Positions 5,349-12,756 of a stretch of DNA of 14,058 bases are shown here, piece by piece. This DNA comes from Methylococcaceae bacterium (GTDB lineage: Bacteria; Pseudomonadota; Gammaproteobacteria; Methylococcales; Methylomonadaceae), in NCBI GenBank assembly GCA_030699345.1, contig JAUYMX010000513.1:1-14058 (forward strand). Reading direction: 5' to 3'. Made by a program: the position numbers and the translations under genes. How positions within the stretch are numbered: position 1 is the stretch's first letter; each line of letters opens with the position of its first letter. The notes under the pieces were generated by a model. It saw nothing but the letters and a program-made list of their open reading frames with translations. It was not told the origin of the DNA and made no database searches.

Positions 5349-7856
5349 TTATTTATGCTTTACCGGTTGCGGTGTTAATTGCCAAATATCGCGATTGTAT
5401 TCGTTAATTGTTCTATCAGTAGAAAACTTGCCGCTATGCGCACAATTTAAAATACTCATCTTGGTCCAATGCTCTTTATCACGATAGGCATCTTCAACGC
5501 GCTGTTGGGCATCAATGTAACTTCGAAAATCAGCAATGGTCATCCACGGATCATTTGAACTTTTTATTGAGTGAATCAGATCGTCAAATATTCCCGGTTC
5601 AAATTGATTAAAGTAGCCTGACTCCAAAAGATGCAACACCTGCTGCAGGTCTTCATCCTGGTCGATAATTGCGAGCGGATCATAATGATCACGCCTTGCT
5701 TCAATTTCTGCTTCAGTCAGGCCAAACAGAAAAAAGTTTTCATCGCCCACTTCTTCACGAATTTCAATATTGGCGCCATCCAGGGTGCCGATAGTGATTG
5801 CGCCGTTCATCATCAGCTTCATGTTGCCGGTACCTGATGCTTCCTTACCGGCGGTAGATATTTGTTCAGATAAGTCAGCGCCCGGACATATTTTTTCCAT
5901 CGCTGAAACCCGGTAATCCGGCAAAAACAGCAAGGTTAATTGATCGCCAACGTCAGGATCTGAGTTAATGACCTGGGCAACATTATTGATTAATTTGATG
6001 GTTTTCTTTGCCATGCGATAGCCGGGAGCAGCTTTGCCGCCGATCAATACACATCTTGGTACCCGCTCGGTGTCGCCTTTTTTTATACGGTTATAAAGAT
6101 GGATAACATGCAATACATTGAGCAGCTGACGCTTATATTCATGAATGCGTTTGACCTGGACATCAAATAAAGCATCGACATTCAAATGCAGTTCCGACTC
6201 GTGTTTGCTTTTTTTATAGTCGATCATGCGCTGTTTTGCGGCCTGCTTGATAGCGCGCCAGCGTTGCCGGAATTTAGCATCGTCAGCGTAGGGTTCCAGT
6301 TTTTTCAACTGTGCTAAATCTGTCACCCATTGTTCGCCTATCGTTTCGGTTATCAGACTCGCCAACTCCGGATTACAGGCGGCTAACCAACGCCTTGGCG
6401 TTACGCCATTGGTTTTATTGTTGAATTTATGCGGCCATAAGGCATAAAAGTCGCGGAATAAGCCTTGTTGCAATAACTGGGAATGCAACTGAGCCACCCC
6501 GTTCACCGAAAAACTGCCGACGATAGCAAGATGGGCCATTCTTACCTGTTGTTCATCACCTTCTTCTATGATGGACATTCTGTTTAAACGATCATTATCT
6601 GCAGGCCAGTGCATAGAAACCTCCGCCATAAAATGGGCATTGATTTCAAAAATAATCTCCATTATTCGTGGCAATAACCGTTGCATCAATTTAACAGGCC
6701 ATTTTTCCAGTGCCTCGGGTAACAAGGTATGATTGGTATAGGCCATAGACGTCTTGGTAATTGCCCAGGCTTTATCCCAGGTTAAGCCATGAATATCGAT
6801 TAACAAACGCATCAGTTCGGCAATAGCAATACTCGGATGGGTGTCGTTTAACTGGAAACAGCTTTTTTCAGCAAACCGGCTAAAGTCTTCGCCATGTAAT
6901 CCTACCCAATGTGTGGTGACGTCTTGCAAACTGGCGGAAGCCAGAAAATACTGTTGGCGTAATCTCAGTTCTTTACCATTTTCATTGGCATCATTGGGAT
7001 ACAGCACCATCGTGATGTTTTCCGCAGTAATTTTTTCTGCGACGGCTTCCGCGTAATCACCGGCATTAAACTCATCCAGGTTAAACTCTTCGGTAGCTAC
7101 TGCTTTCCACAACCGTAGTGAATTGACGGTTCCGTTCTGATAGCCCGGTACTGGCGTATCAAAGGGGACAGCTAGTACATCATGGGTATCTACCCAGCTA
7201 AATCGCTGCTGCCCGTTGGCATCTACCTGTTTCTGGGAGCGACCGCCAAATTTGATTCGGTGCGAATATTCCAGACGTTCAATTTCCCAGACATTCCCAT
7301 GACGTAGCCAATGGTCGGGTTTTTCAACCTGTTCGCCGTTAACAATCGTCTGGGTAAACATGCCGTACTCATAGCGTAATCCGTAACCTATCACCGGCAA
7401 TTGCAAAGTCGCACAACTGTCTATGAAACAAGCGGCGAGCCGTCCTAAACCGCCATTACCCAGCCCAGCATCTTGCTCACTGGTAATCAATTCTTCAATT
7501 TCAATACCCATATCGTACATGGCTTGAGTCACCGTATCGGTTACCCCCAGATTAAGCATGGCGTTGCTTAACATGCGCCCCATAAGAAATTCCATAGACA
7601 GGTAATATCCGCGTCTGCAGTCATTGCTTTTATACGTTTGATGGGTGGCTTTCCAGCGCTCCATCAAGCGGTCGCGAATCGTTTGTGATAAAGCTTCCCC
7701 GGCATAATAAGGCGACCGACAATTTTCATCCCTACCCAGCAAATGCACATAATATTGTTTGAAATCATCAATAAAATCATGCTTTGTCAGGCCCTGTTCC
7801 GAGAGCTTAGTGATTGATGACTTAGGCTTGCTGATGACAAATTTATTAGTAGGCAT
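5349..7856 (-). CDS. glgP: Glycogen phosphorylase
   Basis: It releases glucose-1-phosphate from glycogen or maltodextrin by phosphorolysis in the cytoplasm, using pyridoxal phosphate. The 835-residue length is normal for the family. Visible blocks are YYLSMEFLMGR (84-94), DAGLGNGGLGRLAACF (129-143), the central FQLNDTHPSIAIAEL, NGVTPRRW (483-490), VKRIHEYKRQLLN (568-580) and the PLP site EASGTGNMKL with Lys680, followed by NGAITIGTLDGANIEI. The ATG at 7856 has AAGGA eight bases upstream. It follows ppk1 by 66 bases on the same strand and may share its transcript. The stop codon lies inside the target duplication of a palindromic element. No key residue seems missing. Confidence 0.97.
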   Translation of the reverse strand: MPTNKFVISKPKSSITKLSEQGLTKHDFIDDFKQYYVHLLGRDENCRSPYYAGEALSQTIRDRLMERWKATHQTYKSNDCRRGYYLSMEFLMGRMLSNAMLNLGVTDTVTQAMYDMGIEIEELITSEQDAGLGNGGLGRLAACFIDSCATLQLPVIGYGLRYEYGMFTQTIVNGEQVEKPDHWLRHGNVWEIERLEYSHRIKFGGRSQKQVDANGQQRFSWVDTHDVLAVPFDTPVPGYQNGTVNSLRLWKAVATEEFNLDEFNAGDYAEAVAEKITAENITMVLYPNDANENGKELRLRQQYFLASASLQDVTTHWVGLHGEDFSRFAEKSCFQLNDTHPSIAIAELMRLLIDIHGLTWDKAWAITKTSMAYTNHTLLPEALEKWPVKLMQRLLPRIMEIIFEINAHFMAEVSMHWPADNDRLNRMSIIEEGDEQQVRMAHLAIVGSFSVNGVAQLHSQLLQQGLFRDFYALWPHKFNNKTNGVTPRRWLAACNPELASLITETIGEQWVTDLAQLKKLEPYADDAKFRQRWRAIKQAAKQRMIDYKKSKHESELHLNVDALFDVQVKRIHEYKRQLLNVLHVIHLYNRIKKGDTERVPRCVLIGGKAAPGYRMAKKTIKLINNVAQVINSDPDVGDQLTLLFLPDYRVSAMEKICPGADLSEQISTAGKEASGTGNMKLMMNGAITIGTLDGANIEIREEVGDENFFLFGLTEAEIEARRDHYDPLAIIDQDEDLQQVLHLLESGYFNQFEPGIFDDLIHSIKSSNDPWMTIADFRSYIDAQQRVEDAYRDKEHWTKMSILNCAHSGKFSTDRTINEYNRDIWQLTPQPVKHK

Positions 7857-7922
7857 TATCTAGTCCTTAAAAATAGGCATTTTCATGCGGGCAAGGTTTA
7901 GGTAGTGAAAACCCGAATTTTA

Positions 7923-10094
7923 TTAGTCGGTATTCCGGTTAGCGCCGGATTTCTTTTTTTCCTTTTTATGAGACTTGCTGGTTTTTGCCTCATCAAAACG
8001 CTTATTGGCTAATTTAATAAACGTTTCCTGAACACCCAATTGCTTTTCTTTAGGTCGTAACTGGATATAGTGCCCGTCAGCTTGCATTTCCCAAACACTG
8101 CGCTGATTGGTCAGTTGTACGGTTAATATTTGCCGCAAGAGAGCTTGTAATTCGGTTTTTTGCACGGGGGTAACCACTTCTACTCGACTCTCCAGATTAC
8201 GTTTCATGCAATCGGCTGAACCGATAAAGTATTCTTCCTCCCCGCCATTTTGAAAATAGAAAATGCGCGAGTGTTCCAGAAAGCGGCCAACGATGCTGAT
8301 CACTCGAACGTTTTCGGAAACGCCCGCGATGCCAGGCCTTAGTCGGCAAGTATCACGAATAATCAGGTCGATTTTTACACCGGCCTGAGCCGCTCGATAA
8401 AGTGCTGCGGTAATATCCACATCTTCCAGCGCATTCATTTTGAACTGGATTAAACCGGGTAATGTTTCAGTATGCTTAGTGATTTCCCTGTCGATTTTCT
8501 CCAAGAGTTTTGACTTTAATTTATTGGGTGCAATCAGCAGGTTTTGATAATTACGTTTGGGAACTAGGCCGGTGGTTAAGTAATTAAACAACTCTGTTAA
8601 CTCTTCACCGATCTTTTTATCGCAAGTCAGCAGGCCTAAATCGGTATAAAGCCGCGCGGTACCGGCGTGATAGTTGCCGGTGCCGATGTGAGCGTAACGG
8701 CGCAGGCCGTTATAATCCTGCCTAACCACGTAAACCACTTTACTGTGGGTTTTTAAGCCCACCACCCCGTAAGTTACATGGATACCGGCGCTTTCCATGC
8801 GATGCGCCCACTTGATATTGGCAGATTCATCAAAACGCGCTTTCAACTCAACGACAACCGCCACCTGTTTGCCGTTTAACGCCGCATCAATCAGGTACTG
8901 AACTATCTTGGTGCCCGCTGAGGTGCGATAAAGCGTCATTTTAATCGCTTGCACATTCGGATCACGACTGGCTTCTTTCACAAAGCGTTCGACCGTGGTC
9001 ACGAAGGATTCATAGGGATGTTGCAATAAAATGGAGCCTTGCTCGCGAATGGCGTGGAAAATATTCGGCGCGCCGGCCAGTTTAGAGTGATCGACCGGAT
9101 GATGCGGCGGATCGAACAAATCCGGTCTGGCAATGCTGCTAATCTGAAACAAATCATTCATTGCCAGGCGCTGGTCAACGACAAAAACATCCTGTTCTTC
9201 ATTAAGCCCCAACTCTGCCGCCAGCATACCGCTTTGCAATTTTGCCATGGTTGCCGCCACTTCCAGGCGAATGACCGGCGCAAATTTACGCTCGCGCAAT
9301 TCTGATTCAATCATTTGCAACAGGTCATCGGCCTGCTCTTCATCTTGCTCAGTCATAGCATTTCTGGTCACCCGAAACTGATCGCAAAAAGCGATCCTCA
9401 TGCCGGGAAACAGCAAATCAAGATTATTGGTAATCAAATCCGCCAGGCCAATATAAAGGTGTTCACTGCCCACCTGGATAAAACGCGGCACGCTGGAACT
9501 GACCGGCACTTTAATGCGCACCAGCGTCATATCGCTAGACTCTGACTCACAGACACCGGTCAGTAAATTTAAGGACAAGTTAGAGATGAACGGGAAAGGG
9601 TGCGCAGGATCGATTGCCTGTGGCGTTATCAGCGGAAAAATATTCTGAATATAATGGTCACGCATGGCTTGTTGCTGATCTTTAGCAAGCTCAACAAAAG
9701 GCAAAAAGCGAATGCCCTCTTCTTTTAGCAATTCAATAAGTTGCGTCAATAGTTCTTGTTTTTTAGCTTCAAGCTCTCGCACCACGGCATAGCATTCAGT
9801 AATTTGCTGCTGCGGCGTGCGGCCATCCACACTTAACTCGCTAATCCCGGCACCGACCTGTTGTTTAAGGCCGCCTATCCGTTTCATAAAGAACTCATCC
9901 AGATTGGAACTGACGATGGCAATAAATTTAACCCGCTCCAATAACGGCGTGCGCTCATCTTCAGCTTCCCACAACACGCGTTTATTAAACTCCAGCCAGG
10001 TCAATTCACGATTGAGATACCATTCTGGCGCTTTAAGATCAAAACGCTGGGCTTTGGGTTCAGAGGGTAAAATTGGTTTAGGTTGTGTAGTCAT
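7923..10094 (-). CDS. ppk1: Polyphosphate kinase 1
   Basis: It reversibly polymerises the terminal phosphate of ATP into long-chain polyphosphate. The 723-residue protein has the full PPK1 layout: N-terminal YLNRELTWLEFNKRVLWEAED (26-46) and SSNLDEFFMKRIGGL, the first catalytic block GLKTHSKVVYVV with His450 (equivalent to the phosphorylated His of E. coli PPK), YAHIGTGNYHAGTARLYTDLGL, then FLEHSRIFYF with His608, IGSADCMKRNLESRVEV and a C-terminal domain. The tail is Lys-rich (KSHKKEKKKSG). The start is placed by family alignment; the Shine-Dalgarno site is weak. It lies 64 bases behind the EAL-CBS-GGDEF gene and 66 ahead of glgP, all on one strand, suggesting one operon, possibly under the Pho-box-like site at 11984-12001. 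Confidence 0.97.
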   Translation of the reverse strand: MTTQPKPILPSEPKAQRFDLKAPEWYLNRELTWLEFNKRVLWEAEDERTPLLERVKFIAIVSSNLDEFFMKRIGGLKQQVGAGISELSVDGRTPQQQITECYAVVRELEAKKQELLTQLIELLKEEGIRFLPFVELAKDQQQAMRDHYIQNIFPLITPQAIDPAHPFPFISNLSLNLLTGVCESESSDMTLVRIKVPVSSSVPRFIQVGSEHLYIGLADLITNNLDLLFPGMRIAFCDQFRVTRNAMTEQDEEQADDLLQMIESELRERKFAPVIRLEVAATMAKLQSGMLAAELGLNEEQDVFVVDQRLAMNDLFQISSIARPDLFDPPHHPVDHSKLAGAPNIFHAIREQGSILLQHPYESFVTTVERFVKEASRDPNVQAIKMTLYRTSAGTKIVQYLIDAALNGKQVAVVVELKARFDESANIKWAHRMESAGIHVTYGVVGLKTHSKVVYVVRQDYNGLRRYAHIGTGNYHAGTARLYTDLGLLTCDKKIGEELTELFNYLTTGLVPKRNYQNLLIAPNKLKSKLLEKIDREITKHTETLPGLIQFKMNALEDVDITAALYRAAQAGVKIDLIIRDTCRLRPGIAGVSENVRVISIVGRFLEHSRIFYFQNGGEEEYFIGSADCMKRNLESRVEVVTPVQKTELQALLRQILTVQLTNQRSVWEMQADGHYIQLRPKEKQLGVQETFIKLANKRFDEAKTSKSHKKEKKKSGANRNTD

Positions 10095-10158
10095 TATTGA
10101 TAGTTATTACCGGTCATTTAAATGAGAATTTGCCGCATGGCTGGTAAGCTGAAAACAG

Positions 10159-11934
10159 CTAACAGCAGCAGCTTTCGTCATGCTGATTTTTACTCAAACG
10201 CTGTTCAACAAAAAAACTGTTTCCCGGTATTTTTTTAGCCATTTTTTTAGCGGCTGAGGCTAAATCGGCAATTTCAACATGCGAGTTGCACTGGACAGTA
10301 GCTTCCGGGCTAATTAAGCCTACAGAAAGACTAATCAGCGGAAAAAAACATTTTTCCCCATTTCTGCCTTCGGCATGAATACCGCCGGATTTTACGTCTT
10401 CGGTTTTGTAGTAAGTGGGTACGATGCACTCAAAGCTACGCAAAATGGCTTCGCATCGCACTAACCAGTCGGCACAGGTAAAAATGACGATAAAATCATC
10501 ACCACCTATATGACCGACTTGCCCGTCTTCCGGCAGTATCTGCTGTGTCAATAAGTTAGCAACCGCTTTGATAATGTCGTCACCGGCACTGTAGCTGTAA
10601 ACGTCGTTAAAAGGTTTGAAATTGTCCAAATCGAAATAACCAATACTAAAAACTGATTTATTGGAAAGTAACTGATTAATTTTGTCATTGAATGGAACGC
10701 TGCCGGGCAACAGTGTCAGTGGATTAGCATGCTTGGCATGATGTATCTGCTGTTGAGTAATATATTCAAGTAAATCCAACAGCGTACCTATTCCTGCGAA
10801 TTCGCCATTATTGGTAATAATAAAGGCCTGCTCGTTTCTCATTGCCGAAGTCAAACTTTTACTGACTTCGGCAATCGGCGTATTTTGATCAACAAAAAAA
10901 GGCAGGTGGTCTATAAAAGAACTGATCGGTTTTTTTCCATAGAGTTCAATCCCATATCGACTGGAAAAAAGCTTAGAAAGAAAACTGTCCCGATACATAA
11001 TGCCGGACGCTCTTTTGTTATCGACCAGCGGCAAAATGGTCAAATCGCTATTTTGTTGAAATAACTCCATAACACTGTTGATTGGAGTATCTGCAGAAAT
11101 TGGGGTGATAGCTTTGATAATACGCGCAGCTGTCGCGGTGATTGATTGTCCAGGAAGATATTGTTCGCTACGTATAGTTACAAACAATTCGCTGTTGACT
11201 AGTTCTAAAGGCATCGCCGCGGGCCTGGCAAAATAATAACCTTGGGCATGAGTGATACCGAGTTTTTCTACCGATATGAATTCTTCTTTGGTTTCGATGC
11301 CTTCGGCAATGACATTGCAATTGAGTGAGCTGGCAATATCTTGAATGGAACGCACAAAATTCAGCTTAACCGGATCTTCGTGCAAGCCCTGGATAAAATG
11401 TTTATCTATCTTTACATATTCAGGCAACAGCTCAGACCACAGTCTTAATCCCGAATAGCCTGCCCCCAAATCATCCAATGCTATTTCAAAGCCCATGCTT
11501 CGGTAGTGATTGACCGCTTCGCGTATTAAATCGTAATCATCGGTTGGTTGATGTTCGGTTAATTCGATCACCACTGAGCGTGGGTCAACGCCATATTGAT
11601 CGAGAAACCTAAGCGTTTCGCCGGTTTTAAATTCCGGTTCTAAGAGAACCGCTGGCGTAACATTGATAAATAATTTTTCGGGGATGTTGAGACTTGCGTA
11701 GCGATCAATAGTAATTTCCCTACACAAAAATTCAAGCCGGGTACTTAAATCATAACGTTCAGCGGTTTCAAAAAGATTAAACGGGCTATGTAATGGACTA
11801 TTCGATGGTCCGCGAATTAGGGCCTCATAGCCCATGATTTCTCTTTTAGTTAAGGAAATAATCGGTTGAAAATGTGGGGTTAATTGTTTTGTATCGAGAA
11901 TTTTGAGCAATTCACTTTGCAGGGATGACGACAT
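10159..11934 (-). CDS. EAL-CBS-GGDEF cyclic-di-GMP signalling protein
   Basis: The 591-residue cytoplasmic protein has no transmembrane segment or signal peptide. Domains in order: EAL phosphodiesterase (about 15-245) with YEALIRG (36-42), NVTP, ELTEH, DDLGAGYSG (154-162), VKIDKHF, IAEGIET (209-215) and QGYYFARP (231-238), all consistent with an active c-di-GMP hydrolase; a CBS pair (about 275-395), likely binding an adenosyl ligand; and GGDEF (about 405-580) with FDLDNFKPFND and signature GGDDF (477-481). Asp replaces the usual Glu, and no RxxD inhibitory site precedes it, so cyclase activity is uncertain. The protein ends in three cysteines (ESCCC), which is odd. It leads a possible operon with ppk1 and glgP. 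The Shine-Dalgarno site is modest (TTAGGTC). Confidence 0.9.
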   Translation of the reverse strand: MSSSLQSELLKILDTKQLTPHFQPIISLTKREIMGYEALIRGPSNSPLHSPFNLFETAERYDLSTRLEFLCREITIDRYASLNIPEKLFINVTPAVLLEPEFKTGETLRFLDQYGVDPRSVVIELTEHQPTDDYDLIREAVNHYRSMGFEIALDDLGAGYSGLRLWSELLPEYVKIDKHFIQGLHEDPVKLNFVRSIQDIASSLNCNVIAEGIETKEEFISVEKLGITHAQGYYFARPAAMPLELVNSELFVTIRSEQYLPGQSITATAARIIKAITPISADTPINSVMELFQQNSDLTILPLVDNKRASGIMYRDSFLSKLFSSRYGIELYGKKPISSFIDHLPFFVDQNTPIAEVSKSLTSAMRNEQAFIITNNGEFAGIGTLLDLLEYITQQQIHHAKHANPLTLLPGSVPFNDKINQLLSNKSVFSIGYFDLDNFKPFNDVYSYSAGDDIIKAVANLLTQQILPEDGQVGHIGGDDFIVIFTCADWLVRCEAILRSFECIVPTYYKTEDVKSGGIHAEGRNGEKCFFPLISLSVGLISPEATVQCNSHVEIADLASAAKKMAKKIPGNSFFVEQRLSKNQHDESCCC

Positions 11935-11967
11935 TCAATAGACCTAATAGAAATACCAAGTTTTCCT

Positions 11968-12001
11968 AGCATAGAGCCGATTTATGACATTGATGTGACA
12001 A
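11968..12001 (-). promoter_or_regulatory. Candidate Pho box and -10 element ahead of the EAL-CBS-GGDEF / ppk1 / glgP genes
   Basis: On the minus strand, TTGTCACATCAATGTCAT (12001-11984) consists of two 7-base half-sites, TTGTCAC and ATGTCAT, with a 4-base spacer: the 11-base period of PhoB sites (consensus CTGTCAT-N4-CTGTCAT). Ten bases further lies TATGCT (11973-11968), a possible -10 box at the spacing used by PhoB-activated promoters, where the second half-site replaces the -35 element. The implied transcript start is about 25 bases before the ATG at 11934. Confidence 0.6.
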
Positions 12002-12104
12002 AAAGACGCCTAGGAATACTGAAAATGGTTGCAGAAATGATATTTTGATTTCACGAACCTGCGAGATTTCATGTTTATGTTGGCGCTCTTTTTTACACCA
12101 ATAC

Positions 12105-12128
12105 AAAAAAGCCGGTGTTACCCGGCTT
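12105..12128 (-). terminator. Intrinsic terminator of the VPLPA-CTERM gene
   Basis: On the minus strand a 7-base stem AAGCCGG/CCGGCTT with a 6-base loop is followed directly by a T-run (complement of the A-run at 12105-12110). It starts 27 bases after the stop codon at 12155 and lies upstream of the candidate Pho box, so it insulates the following operon. The remaining bases between 11935 and 12104 hold only the promoter region. Confidence 0.88.
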
Positions 12129-12154
12129 GATTGATTTAGGTTAAAACAATGCAA

Positions 12155-12676
12155 TCAGCTATTTTGGATTTTTCTACGTACCAATGACAGCAATGCTAAA
12201 CCGCTGCCAAATAACCAACTAGCCGCAGGCACCGGCACGGCGGCAACATTTAAAGAACCGAAACCTGAATCGCCAGCGACTGTTTGATAAGAAAAATAGG
12301 CTACATCTTCCGGTAAGCCTGATCCTAAAGCTGATACCAAGGCAAACGAAGGATCGATACCGCTGACCGAGTAACTCACCCCGAGGAATGAGCCGTCAAG
12401 AAAATCAGCGGTTGGTGTGAAATCGGCATCAGCAAGGTTGTAAGCTGAAGATAAAAAGTTGAAAGTCAGCGACGACAAATCAACAAATTCTGACCCTGAA
12501 TTAGTCAAAGTTACATTGTCGTAGGCAAAACTGCCGTTATAGGTTTCCCCAGCCAGAACACCAGAATCGATGGCACCGCTGAAGTTGTAATTGACTAGCG
12601 CCGCTTCGGCCGCAGGCGCAATCATCAATGCACCGCACAAACTGACGGTGGCAGCTATTTTTAAACATTTAAACAT
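12155..12676 (-). CDS. Secreted VPLPA-type PEP-CTERM protein of unknown function
   Basis: The 173-residue protein has an N-terminal signal peptide (MFKCLKIAATVSLCGALMIAPAAEA, cleavage near AEA|AL) and a C-terminal sorting signal: VPVPAASWLFGSGLALLSLVRRK (from about 147), meaning a VPxPA motif, a hydrophobic helix and an Arg/Lys cluster. Such proteins are recognised by an exosortase and exported, often with exopolysaccharide. The mature part (LVNYNFSGAIDSG..., GETYNGSFAYDN) is Ser/Gly/Asp-rich, beta-like and without Cys; this start is common among PEP-CTERM proteins of unknown role. AGGA about nine bases before the ATG supports the start. It has its own terminator. The exosortase is not in the window. 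Confidence 0.87.
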   Translation of the reverse strand: MFKCLKIAATVSLCGALMIAPAAEAALVNYNFSGAIDSGVLAGETYNGSFAYDNVTLTNSGSEFVDLSSLTFNFLSSAYNLADADFTPTADFLDGSFLGVSYSVSGIDPSFALVSALGSGLPEDVAYFSYQTVAGDSGFGSLNVAAVPVPAASWLFGSGLALLSLVRRKIQNS

Positions 12677-12705
12677 AACAATAATCCTATTTAAGCAAAG
12701 TCTCT

Positions 12706-12738
12706 AAGCCGCCTCCCAATGATGAAAGGCGGCGCTTA
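12706..12738 (-). terminator. Hairpin behind the nuclease gene, possible terminator
   Basis: GCCGCCT (12708-12714) pairs with AGGCGGC (12727-12733) around a 12-base loop, and the stem extends outward with AAG/CTT across one bulged base pair. It lies about 20 bases past the nuclease stop and 30 bases ahead of the VPLPA-CTERM gene. No T-run follows, so termination is likely but not certain. Confidence 0.5.
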
Positions 12739-12756
12739 AGTGGTTGGTAAAGCAGC

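Noticed and set aside
7857..7922. Promoter or terminator between ppk1 and glgP
   Set aside because: No convincing hairpin with T-run or -35/-10 pair was seen in the 66-base gap.
11966..12154. 62-codon minus-strand frame ahead of the EAL-CBS-GGDEF gene
   Set aside because: It overlaps the VPLPA-CTERM terminator and the candidate Pho box, and has no ribosome binding site or recognisable features; it is better explained as regulatory DNA.
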